Positions 5,941 through 12,578 of a DNA stretch of 17,268 nucleotides are shown here, piece after piece. The first letter of the stretch is position 1; the number at the start of each line of letters is the position of its first letter. This DNA is from JBEKCP01 sp050014815 (GTDB lineage: Bacteria > Planctomycetota > Planctomycetia > Pirellulales > Thermoguttaceae). Below the pieces are notes generated by a model, which saw nothing but the letters and a program-made list of their open reading frames with translations, was not told the DNA's origin and did no database searches. Where the stretch lies: the NCBI GenBank assembly GCA_050014815.1, contig JBEKCP010000394.1:1-17268 (forward strand), in the 5' to 3' direction. A program made the position numbers and the translations under genes.

Positions 5941-6150
5941 TGCGCCCGGATGCCGTGCCCATGAATACCGATTTTTCCCTCTTCACTCGGTGCTGACTCC
6001 GCCTACCATTCAATAGAGTGCCCGTGTGGTGCTTCCGGTTGTTCTCTTCTCCCGTTCGTTCTTGGCAGAGGGGTTCTACTCGAGGCGCGTCGGGCAACCT
6101 GCACGTGGAACATTTCGTCCTGAAAGATATCGTCTTACCCTGGTGAAGCT

Positions 6151-6552
6151 ATGACAGTAACCGAAGCAGTGAAGTCCGTGGCGACGAGCCAGCGAATCCT
6201 GATCGTTGACGACAATCGCGGGAGTTGCGAGATCCTGTCGAAGATCCTTTCGCTCCGCGGCTATGAGGTCGATTCGGCCTACGACGGCCACACGGCGTTG
6301 GAACTCGTCCACCACCGCGACTACGGGCTGGCGCTGATCGATTATCGCATGCCGGGGATGGATGGCGTCGAGCTCTACCGCCGGATTCGGGAACTGCGGC
6401 CCAGCCTGGTCGGGGTCTTCGTGACGGGATTCCCCACGATCGATACGGTGTACCCGGCGATTGCCGTGGGGATCCAGCGGGTGATCGCGAAGCCTGCCGG
6501 CTCGAGCGAGTTGTTGGAGGTCATTGAGGAATTCATTGGGAAGCCGGCATGA
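6151..6552 (+). CDS. Single-domain response regulator (REC only)
   Basis: A 133-residue receiver domain without an output domain. The acidic pocket is D20-D21 (in ILIVDDNRG), the phosphorylation site is D64 (in ALIDYRMPGMDG), the switch Thr is T92 (in VTGFP) and the invariant Lys is K114 (in IAKPAG). It probably takes part in a phosphorelay, either passing phosphate to or draining it from the hybrid kinase encoded next, or it acts by protein contact. ATG 6151 has GGTGA five bases upstream. The stop overlaps the kinase start in ATGA (6549-6552), so the two are translationally coupled and presumably made in fixed ratio. The upstream region carries palindromic repeats, and no clear promoter could be picked out. 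Confidence 0.92.
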   Translation: MTVTEAVKSVATSQRILIVDDNRGSCEILSKILSLRGYEVDSAYDGHTALELVHHRDYGLALIDYRMPGMDGVELYRRIRELRPSLVGVFVTGFPTIDTVYPAIAVGIQRVIAKPAGSSELLEVIEEFIGKPA

Positions 6553-8228
6553 GTCTAACGCTGGCAATGTATCTGGCGGTGGGGCTCGTCATCGCGCTGT
6601 TGATGGAATCGCTGCGGGTCGCCCGAGGCCGCGCCGTCCGGCGCACGGCCGAGCTCGGCGAGCTCCACCGCCAACTCCAGCAACGGATGCAGGAGCAGGT
6701 CAGCGCGGAACAGCGGGTCCGCGCCGTGGTCGATAACGTGGTCGATGGGATCATTACGATCACCAGCCAGAGGATCATCCGGTCCTTCAACCCGGCCGCC
6801 GAGAAAATCTTCGGTTACAAGGCTGCGGAGGTGATCGGCAAGAACGTCAAAATGCTGATGCCCGAGCCGGACCATAGCCGCCATGACACGTATGTCAACA
6901 ATTACCTGGAGACCGGGCAGGCGAAGATCATCGGCATCGGCCGCGAGGTGACGGGCCGACGCAAAGACGGCTCCCGGTTTCCGTTGGACCTGGCCGTCAG
7001 CGAGTTCCAGCTCGACCAGACCCGCATGTTCGTCGGGATCCTCCGGGACATCAGCCAGCGGAAGCGGGCAGAAGAGACCCTCAAGCTGCTCTATGCCGAG
7101 GTGAAGGATGCCGACCACCGCAAGGACGAGTTCCTCGCCATGCTGGCCCACGAGCTCCGCAATCCGCTGGCTCCGATCCGCAGCGGCCTGGACCTGCTCG
7201 AAATGGACGGCGTCGACGCCCCGACGGCCGCATGGGCCCGCAACATGATGAAACAGCAGGTCCAGCACCTTGTGCGATTGGTGGACGACCTCTTGGACGT
7301 TTCGCGGATCATGCGGGGAAAGGTGCAGGTCCGCAAGGAGCCCGTCACGCTGGCCGACGTGGTCAACCGCGGCGTCGAGACGGCGCGGCCGCTGATCACC
7401 GCCCAGGGGCACCAGCTCAGCGTAGACCTTCCGGCGGAGCCGGTCTGGATCGAGGCCGATCCCGTCCGCATGACGCAAGTCGTCGCCAATCTCCTCAACA
7501 ACGCGGCGAAGTACAACGACAAGCCAGGGCACGTCTGGGTCTCGGCCGAGGCCCGCGCCGGCACGGCCGTCATCCGGGTCCGCGACGACGGCGTCGGCAT
7601 CGAGAAGGACCTGCTCGCGCGGGTCTTCGACCTGTTCACCCAGGCGGAGCGGTCCGTCGCCCGGTCGCAGGGCGGGCTGGGCATCGGGCTGACGCTGGTC
7701 CGCAGTCTCGTCGAGATGCACGGCGGCTCCGTCGAGGCCAGGAGCGAGGGATTGGGGCACGGGAGCGAGTTCACCGTCCGCTTGCCGGCGCTGGCGGCCG
7801 CCCCCGCTCCGCCGGCCGCGGCGCCGCCCCGCGAAAGCGCTTCGAGCGAGCCGGGACCGCAACACCGCATCCTTGTAGTCGACGACAACGTGGCGGCCGC
7901 GAAGATCCTCTCCGAGATCGCCGGTCGGTGGCACCATGACGTCCGCATCGCCTACACCGGCGAGTCCGCTCTGGAAATGGCCCACACCTATCTCCCGAAC
8001 GTCATCCTGCTGGACATCGGCCTGCCCGGCATCAGCGGCTACGAGGTCGCCCAGCGCCTCCGCCGGGAGCCGCAATTCACGCACGTAGTGATGGTGGCGG
8101 TCACGGGTTACGGCCAGGAGGAAGACCGGCGTCGCAGCCGCGAGGCGGGCTTCGATCATCACCTGGTCAAGCCGGTCGCGCCGGAGGTCCTCCACGATCT
8201 CCTTTCCGTGCCCGCCCTGGCCAACTAG
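6549..8228 (+). CDS. Hybrid histidine kinase with a FixL-like PAS domain and a C-terminal receiver
   Basis: A 559-residue sensor kinase. Order: one N-terminal membrane helix (about residues 4-20), a short coiled coil (30-55), PAS (56-170), HisKA with phospho-acceptor H201 (in LAHELRNPL), HATPase (N box around N318, G1 DDGVGI 346-351, G2 GGLGIGL 375-381), a Pro/Ala linker (414-436) and a receiver with D445/D446, phospho-Asp D489 and K541. The PAS domain has LMPEPDHSRHDTY followed by IIGIGR. H112 lines up with the heme-binding His200, and R132 with the O2-contacting Arg220, of Bradyrhizobium FixL, with identical 20-residue spacing. Heme-based oxygen sensing is therefore plausible but not proven. 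The stop codon TAG is the first part of a palindromic repeat. No FixJ-like regulator with a DNA-binding domain is in the window. Confidence 0.93.
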   Translation: MSLTLAMYLAVGLVIALLMESLRVARGRAVRRTAELGELHRQLQQRMQEQVSAEQRVRAVVDNVVDGIITITSQRIIRSFNPAAEKIFGYKAAEVIGKNVKMLMPEPDHSRHDTYVNNYLETGQAKIIGIGREVTGRRKDGSRFPLDLAVSEFQLDQTRMFVGILRDISQRKRAEETLKLLYAEVKDADHRKDEFLAMLAHELRNPLAPIRSGLDLLEMDGVDAPTAAWARNMMKQQVQHLVRLVDDLLDVSRIMRGKVQVRKEPVTLADVVNRGVETARPLITAQGHQLSVDLPAEPVWIEADPVRMTQVVANLLNNAAKYNDKPGHVWVSAEARAGTAVIRVRDDGVGIEKDLLARVFDLFTQAERSVARSQGGLGIGLTLVRSLVEMHGGSVEARSEGLGHGSEFTVRLPALAAAPAPPAAAPPRESASSEPGPQHRILVVDDNVAAAKILSEIAGRWHHDVRIAYTGESALEMAHTYLPNVILLDIGLPGISGYEVAQRLRREPQFTHVVMVAVTGYGQEEDRRRSREAGFDHHLVKPVAPEVLHDLLSVPALAN

Positions 8229-8320
8229 TGCTCTGTCAGTCGTGGGGTGATGGGTGGCACGCCCTGAAAGGGCGTGGCAATCCGTCCAATCATGCCGTTT
8301 CAGGGCGTGCCACCCATCCG
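8226..8320. repeat. Second, degenerate copy of the TGCTCTGTCA palindromic element
   Basis: It starts with TAGTGCTCTGTCAGTCG, where the TAG is the hybrid kinase stop. It shares the terminal sequence, the inverted arms (8251-8276 and 8291-8316, two mismatches) and the loop CCGTCCAA with the element at 5722-5845. The right terminal inverted repeat is missing, so it is a truncated or half element. Confidence 0.75.
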
Positions 8321-8345
8321 CGCTGGCGATTTAGGCCGACAATGA

Positions 8346-8370
8346 GAGGCCCACCCCCCGGGCGGGCCTC
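8346..8370. terminator. GC hairpin, possible terminator of the kinase operon
   Basis: GAGGCCC (8346-8352) pairs with GGGCCTC (8364-8370) around a GC-rich loop that can extend the stem. There is no T run after it, so function as an intrinsic terminator is uncertain. Confidence 0.35.
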
Positions 8371-8377
8371 CCGCTCC

Positions 8378-8407
8378 TGGACAGCCCCGGCGGGGGTTCG
8401 TTATAAT
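8378..8407 (+). promoter_or_regulatory. Promoter of the small 107-residue protein gene
   Basis: TGGACA (8378-8383) and a perfect TATAAT (8402-8407) are spaced by 18 bases. Transcription would start near 8414, giving a leader of about 45 bases that carries GGGAAAGG eight bases before the ATG at 8458. Confidence 0.6.
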
Positions 8408-8457
8408 ATGGGGTTTACGTTTACGGCGTCTTCCGCACCACGGGAAAGGCTGTTCTC

Positions 8458-8781
8458 ATGCCGCTGTTTGAGATCGAAACGTCCTCGCATATCATCATCA
8501 CCTGGGCCGAAGACGAGCAGGCCGCCGTCGAGGTCGTCCAGGAGAGCTACCCCCAAGAGCGTCCCACCCGAGTGACCCGCCGCCCCCGCGATACGTGGGT
8601 CATCTCGAAATCGGCGCTGGGCCTTACGGGCAGCGGCGATCCTTGCCTGACCGCCCGCGACTGCCTGGCCAAGGCGGCCGGCGACAAGGTCCACGCCATT
8701 CGGTTGTACATGCAGCACACGGGCACCGACCTGGAGCGGGCCCGCAAAGCCATCGAGTCGAACATGGTCATGGGCTGGTAG
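8458..8781 (+). CDS. Small protein with an L7/L12 C-terminal-domain-like motif
   Basis: A 107-residue soluble protein of unknown function. The first half has a strand-rich stretch (LFEIETSSHIIITWAEDEQA) followed by a basic segment, TRVTRRPRDTW. The C-terminal segment DKVHAIRLYMQHTGTDLERA resembles the helix-turn-helix part of the ribosomal protein L7/L12 C-terminal domain, a module also found in small bacterial proteins of unknown role. The comparison is from memory and the match is short. A clear promoter and a GGGAAAGG ribosome binding site make this a well-supported gene despite the unknown function. It probably forms its own transcription unit; a palindromic repeat follows it, and the pyrophosphorylase gene starts 145 bases later. 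Confidence 0.75.
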   Translation: MPLFEIETSSHIIITWAEDEQAAVEVVQESYPQERPTRVTRRPRDTWVISKSALGLTGSGDPCLTARDCLAKAAGDKVHAIRLYMQHTGTDLERARKAIESNMVMGW

Positions 8782-8795
8782 GGGGAACCGACAAC

Positions 8796-8893
8796 CCGGA
8801 TTATTCATGGCCAAACACTAGCCCGAAGCGCAAGCGAGGGACACAGACGAGGTAGTTCCCTCGCTTGCGCGTCGGGCTAGTGTCGAACGCACG
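8796..8893. repeat. Palindromic repeat family CTAGCCCGA, copy 2
   Basis: The arms at 8815-8840 and 8858-8883 (26 bp, one mismatch) enclose a 17-base loop. Flanks and arms match the copy at 5846-5940, including GGATTATTCA on the left and CTAGTGTCGAAC on the right. The loop sequences differ, as expected if pairing of the arms is what is preserved. Confidence 0.85.
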
Positions 8894-8925
8894 GCCAGTG
8901 GAGAATCCCGGCTGAGAGGCAGTTC

Positions 8926-10341
8926 ATGGCGGCAGATCGGGACTCCCTGTTGAAGCTCTTGGTCCCGCACGGCCAGGAGTACCTGTTGACCTTCTGGGAC
9001 CGGCTCGACACGGCGGGGCGGAAGTCGCTCGCCGAGCAGATCGCCGAGGTGGACTTTACCTTGATCGGGCGGCTCTACGCCGGGCGGGGACAATCGGCGA
9101 CCCTCGGCGAGCTGGCCCAGCGGGCCGGCCCGCCGCCGGCCGTCCGCCTGGACTCGGGGGAAAACCGCTTCACGGGCGACCAGGCCCGCGCCCGCGGCCG
9201 CGAGGCCCTCCGCGCCGGGCACTTGGGCGCCATGCTGGTGGCGGGCGGGCAGGGGACCCGGCTGGGCTTCAACCATCCCAAGGGGATGTACCCGATCGGG
9301 CCCGTCTCCGGGCGGACGCTCTTTCAGATCCACGTCGACAAGCTCCTAGCCGTGGCGGCGCGGCATGGCGTCCGCATCCCGCTCTACGTGATGACCAGTC
9401 CGGCGACGCACGACGAGACCGTCGAGTTCCTGGCCCGGCACGGCCGTTTCGGGCTTCCCGAAGAGGACCTGCGAGTCTTCTGCCAGGGGACCATGCCGGC
9501 GGTGGACGTGCAGAGCGGCCGGCTGCTCTTGGCGGCCCCGGACCGGTTGGCTACGAGTCCCAACGGCCACGGCGGCATGCTCGCCGCCTTTGCCGCGAGC
9601 GGGGCCATGGAAGACGCCCGCCGCCGCGGCATCCGGCAACTCTTCTATTTCCAAGTGGATAATCCGCTCGTGGACATCTGCGGGCCGGAGTACGTCGGTC
9701 ATCACCTGTTGGCCGGCGCGGAGATGACCAGCCAGGTCATTGCCAAGCGGCATCCGCTCGACAAGGTGGGCAACGTCGTGGAGGTCGACGGGCGGCTGAT
9801 GGTGATCGAGTACAGCGACCTGCCCGACGAGGTCGCCCGGCGCCGCCATGCGGACGGGTCGCTGAAGATTTGGGCGGGCAGCATCGCCGTACACGTCTTC
9901 GACCTGGGTTTCCTGGCGCGGATCGCCGCGGAGGCCGAGTCGCTACCGTACCACCTGGCGCAGAAAAAGGTGGCGTACGTCGATGCGGCGGGCCGGCAGA
10001 TCGAGCCCGAGCGGGCCAACGCGATCAAGTTCGAGCGGTTCATCTTCGACCTGATGCCGTTGGCCCGCCGTGCGATCGTGGTGGAGGTGGATCCTCGGTG
10101 GGCGTTTGCGCCGCTCAAGAACGCGCCCGGCGCGGCGGACGACACGCCCGAGCGGGTGAAGGCCCAGATGGCGGCCCAACATCGCCAGTGGCTCGTAGCG
10201 GCGGGCGTGGAGGTGGGCGACGGCGTGCCGGTCGAGATCGGTCCGCGTCTGGCGCTCGATGCCGAGGAGTTGGCGCGGAAGGCGCCGCCGCGGATGCGCG
10301 TGACCGAGGCGACGTATTTGGAGGAGAGGATCGCAAATTGA
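8926..10341 (+). CDS. UDP-N-acetylglucosamine / UDP-hexose pyrophosphorylase, eukaryotic (AGX/UAP) type
   Basis: A 471-residue uridylyltransferase of the UDPGP family, making a UDP-sugar from UTP and a sugar 1-phosphate. It has the nucleotide loop LVAGGQGTRLGFNHPKG (104-120), PNGHGG (212-217) for uridine and sugar contact, VDNPLVDICGPEYVG (244-258) with the metal-binding Asp, GSIAVHVFDLGFL (318-330) and the late KFERFIFDLMPLA...PLKNAPG block (368-402) that marks the UDP-GlcNAc pyrophosphorylase branch (human AGX1/UAP1). It is unlike bacterial GlmU or GalU. Substrate choice (GlcNAc, GalNAc or glucose) cannot be settled from sequence. ATG 8926 has AGAGG six bases upstream. The last codons and the TGA stop run into an AT-rich repeat. 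Precursors for cell-wall or exopolysaccharide synthesis are the likely use. Confidence 0.93.
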   Translation: MAADRDSLLKLLVPHGQEYLLTFWDRLDTAGRKSLAEQIAEVDFTLIGRLYAGRGQSATLGELAQRAGPPPAVRLDSGENRFTGDQARARGREALRAGHLGAMLVAGGQGTRLGFNHPKGMYPIGPVSGRTLFQIHVDKLLAVAARHGVRIPLYVMTSPATHDETVEFLARHGRFGLPEEDLRVFCQGTMPAVDVQSGRLLLAAPDRLATSPNGHGGMLAAFAASGAMEDARRRGIRQLFYFQVDNPLVDICGPEYVGHHLLAGAEMTSQVIAKRHPLDKVGNVVEVDGRLMVIEYSDLPDEVARRRHADGSLKIWAGSIAVHVFDLGFLARIAAEAESLPYHLAQKKVAYVDAAGRQIEPERANAIKFERFIFDLMPLARRAIVVEVDPRWAFAPLKNAPGAADDTPERVKAQMAAQHRQWLVAAGVEVGDGVPVEIGPRLALDAEELARKAPPRMRVTEATYLEERIAN

Positions 10342-10420
10342 GAATTGCAAATTGAAAATTGCAAATTTGAAATCTGAAATTTGAGATTTGCAATTGCCAA
10401 TTTGCGATTTGCAATCATTC
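10333..10420. repeat. AT-rich AATTTGCAA repeat after the pyrophosphorylase gene, copy 1
   Basis: A run of short units such as AATTGCAAATTG, with an internal inverted pair around TTTGAAATCTGAAATTTGAG, in an otherwise GC-rich region. It begins inside the last codons of the pyrophosphorylase gene and supplies its TGA. The reverse complement of the repeat at 14004-14096 matches it over most of its length. It lies in the 103-base gap between two convergent genes, so it may act as a terminator or 3' end element. Confidence 0.8.
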
Positions 10421-10444
10421 CGCCCGCGCGTCGGCACTGTCCTG

Positions 10445-11218
10445 TTAAGGGCCTCGGTCCTTGCGACCTTCGGCCAGCGCCCGCTCCATCTCCTGGACGC
10501 GGCGTTCGAGCTCGTCGACGCGGCGCTGGAGCTGCTCGATCCGAGCCGAATCGCTGACAGGGGGGCCGCTGAGTCCGGGCAACGGAGGCGGCGGGATCGA
10601 GGGGGGCGCGACTGTCCGCAGCGGGACAGACATGGAGAGGCTCGGCCCGGCGGATCCGGCTGCGCCGGGCGCCCCGCCCGCAACGGGCGGCTGCTCCGCC
10701 GCAGGCGGTGGAATGGCCTCCGGTCTCATCTCGGCCGCGCCCGAAGGGGGCGGCGGCCCGAGCGTCACATCCAGCTTCTGCGGCAGGCCTCCCCGCAAGA
10801 TCTCCATGGCAAGGTGGTCGCCCGGCGATGACGCCTCGATGATCGCCGCCAGTTCCGACAACTGCCGCACGCGGGCGCCGGCCGTGCCGACAATGAGGTC
10901 CTGCGCTCGCAGGCCGGCGCGGTCGGCGGGACCGCCGGGCCGTACCATGAGAACCCGGACACCCCGTCCGCGGTCGTTCTGATCATCGACGACCGCGCCG
11001 AGATAGGCTCGCGCTCGGGCGGGGGCCTTCCCGGGGGGCAAAGCGGGCGGCAGGAGCGGGTTGGACGGCGCTGCGATGTCAGGCCCTTGCCCCCCCTGAC
11101 CCCGAATCCCCTCGTCCAGCCGCTGGAGATTGGTCTGGGCCGATGCCCAGCGTGCCGCCCCAAGTCCCCCGGCCACAATCGCCGCCGCCAAGATCGTTCT
11201 GACCAAGCTGGTTCTCAT
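10445..11218 (-). CDS. Secreted PDZ-domain protein with C-terminal coiled coil
   Basis: A 257-residue protein. It starts with a Sec signal peptide (MRTSLVRTILAAAIVAGGLG, likely cut after ASA at residue 27). A short Pro/Gly-rich stretch follows, then one PDZ domain (about 72-154) with the carboxylate-loop region YLGAV and the typical GPADRAGLRAQDLIVGTAG core. After that come a Pro/Ala-rich linker (155-220) and a charged coiled coil (224-250, heptads in RIEQLQRRVDELERRVQEME). There is no protease domain, so it is probably a periplasmic or surface adaptor. ATG 11218 is preferred because it places the signal peptide at the N terminus; ATG 11257 (13 residues longer) is possible and neither has a strong ribosome binding site. 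Still longer forms would run into a palindromic repeat. It is convergent with the pyrophosphorylase gene. Confidence 0.82.
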   Translation of the reverse strand: MRTSLVRTILAAAIVAGGLGAARWASAQTNLQRLDEGIRGQGGQGPDIAAPSNPLLPPALPPGKAPARARAYLGAVVDDQNDRGRGVRVLMVRPGGPADRAGLRAQDLIVGTAGARVRQLSELAAIIEASSPGDHLAMEILRGGLPQKLDVTLGPPPPSGAAEMRPEAIPPPAAEQPPVAGGAPGAAGSAGPSLSMSVPLRTVAPPSIPPPPLPGLSGPPVSDSARIEQLQRRVDELERRVQEMERALAEGRKDRGP

Positions 11219-11276
11219 AAGTGCATCCAGTGCTTCAAGAAACACTTGTCGTCGCATAGGATATGTGGATCGCCTC

Positions 11277-11381
11277 GTAGGGTGGGTCGACGGGCACCGA
11301 CGCGCAGCGTTGGTCGGCGAGCCCCACCAAGAATCAGCCAAGCTCTGGTTGGTGGGGCTCGCTTCGCTCGACCCACCCTAC
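11277..11381. repeat. Nested palindromic repeat between divergent PDZ and GNAT genes
   Basis: Perfect outer arms GTAGGGTGGGTCGA (11277-11290) and its complement (11368-11381) enclose perfect inner arms GCGAGCCCCACCAA (11317-11330) and its complement (11349-11362). The whole could fold into a long hairpin with an internal bulge. It lies in the shared upstream region of two divergent genes, so it may affect both promoters. A single copy is seen in this window. Confidence 0.8.
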
Positions 11382-11423
11382 AAGTCTGCAACAGAAGTAC
11401 ATTATATAGTCGGCATCGCCGTC

Positions 11424-12300
11424 ATGAATACCACCCTGCCGCGGCCGCAGATTCAGATTCGGGAAGTGCCGGCCGAGGATCGCGAGCCGGCGCTCCGGTT
11501 GGTCTTCCAGAGGCTGCGCGACGCGGAACATCGCCAGCAGATCGAGGCGATCTCCGTTCAGGAGGGGCTCCTTGTTGCCGCGTATCGCGGGGAGCGCGTG
11601 GTGGGGGCGATTCTCGGCCAGCCGCAGCCGGGGCGATTTGTGGCCCTCTGGCCCCCGCAACTGGTGGCTGACGAACCGCAGTCCACGGCAGTGGATCTGC
11701 TCCAGGCGGTCGATCTGCGTCTGGCGGCCGGTGACGTGCAGTTCGTGCAGGCCCTGCTGGCGCGCGAGGCCCAGTCGGATGCAGCCATCTTGCTCCAGGG
11801 GGGATTGGTCCACTTAGCCGACCTCCTTTACCTGGTTTGTGCCAACGACCAATTTGGAGTTCGAGCCATGGAGTGCCGCGGAGCATGGGCGGCTCTCTTC
11901 GATCGTCGAGGCGACTTACGCCGAGACGCTCGACTGTCCCGCATTGGACGGCATTCGCAACGTGGAGGATGTCCTGGCCGGCTACCGGCTGACGGGGGTA
12001 TTCGATCCCCGGCGGTGGTTGATCGTGCGTCGCAAGGGGATGGACGTCGGTTGCCTGATCCTGGCGGATTTCCCCGTGCAGGACACCTGGGAGCTGGTCT
12101 ACATGGGGGTGGTGCGCGAGGCCCGGGGACGCGGCTGGGGCAGGCAGATCGCGCGTCGAGCCCAATGGATGGCGGGGCTCTCGGGCCGGTTGCGGCTGGT
12201 GCTGGCCGTGGACGCCCGGAACACGCCGGCCCTGAAGATGTATGCCGCCGCGGGATTTCAGGAATGGGACCAGCGGTCGGTCTACGGGAAGGCCTACTAG
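11424..12300 (+). pseudogene. Double-GNAT acetyltransferase gene interrupted by a frameshift
   Basis: Two frames together encode one protein of about 291 residues. The first (ATG 11424 to about 11837, 138 residues) is a GNAT-like half without the CoA loop (IQIREVPAEDREPALRLVFQ). It continues as LVHLADLLYLV and then needs a shift of one base to enter the second frame (from about 11839, VPTTNLEFEPW). That frame carries a complete GNAT domain: WELVYMGVV, the acetyl-CoA loop RGRGWG, and the late ALKMYAAAGFQEWDQRSVY. The second frame alone has only a GTG at 11839 without a ribosome binding site, and the first frame after the shift reads nonsense-like Arg-rich sequence, so one broken gene is more likely than two. 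The lesion is at a TTT run (11836-11838) and could be a sequencing or assembly error, a recent mutation or, less likely, programmed frameshifting. Substrate unknown. The TAG stop begins a palindromic repeat. Confidence 0.8.
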
Positions 12301-12357
12301 CCCGAAGCGCAAGCGAGGCAGCGGCAACGCATTACCCTCGCTTGCGGTTCGGTCGGG
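12297..12357. repeat. Palindromic repeat family CTAGCCCGA, copy 3, degenerate
   Basis: CTAGCCCGAAGCGCAAGCGA (12297-12316) matches the left arm of the copies at 5865 and 8815. The right arm (CCCTCGCTTGCGGTTCGG, from about 12335) has decayed. The TAG in CTAG is the stop codon of the GNAT gene. Confidence 0.75.
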
Positions 12358-12510
12358 CGTCCGGCCTTGAACAATTTTTGCACGGCACCACCCGGCGCGA
12401 AGCCCCGGCAGCCGCGCCGCCATCGGGATGGGTTTGGGGGCAATTCTCCGACGATTCCGAAACCCCGGAGAGAAAGCGCGGGACTTTCTTGCCCCAGTGC
12501 GGCGAGCACC

Positions 12511-12538
12511 TTTACAGCAATGCTAGCATCGGTACAAT
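12511..12538 (+). promoter_or_regulatory. Promoter of dnaA
   Basis: TTTACA (12511-12516) and TACAAT (12533-12538) are spaced by 16 bases. The predicted start near 12545 gives a leader of about 34 bases with AGAGG eight bases before the GTG start codon. I see no DnaA box (TTATCCACA-like) in the 280 bases upstream, so neither an origin nor DnaA autoregulation is evident here. Confidence 0.55.
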
Positions 12539-12578
12539 CACGCACATCGGTTGACGCACTGACGAAGAGGAACCGGAC

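Larger units (their letters stand above)
5502..6150. other. Intergenic region without a credible gene
   Basis: About 650 bases separate the cysH promoter from the response regulator gene. It holds two palindromic repeats (5722-5845 and 5846-5940). In 5502-5721 and 5941-6150 I see no gene: the open frames there have no recognisable protein features and no ribosome binding site. GGTGA (6141-6145) just before 6151 is the probable ribosome binding site of the response regulator. Confidence 0.6.

Noticed and set aside
6555..8195. Long minus-strand open frame of 546 residues opposite the hybrid kinase
   Set aside because: Mirror frame of a high-GC gene; the plus-strand protein has all kinase motifs, whereas this has none.
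11261..11272. TGTGGATCG as a DnaA box near the PDZ gene
   Set aside because: Two mismatches to TGTGGATAA and no cluster of further boxes or AT-rich unwinding region; no origin can be claimed.
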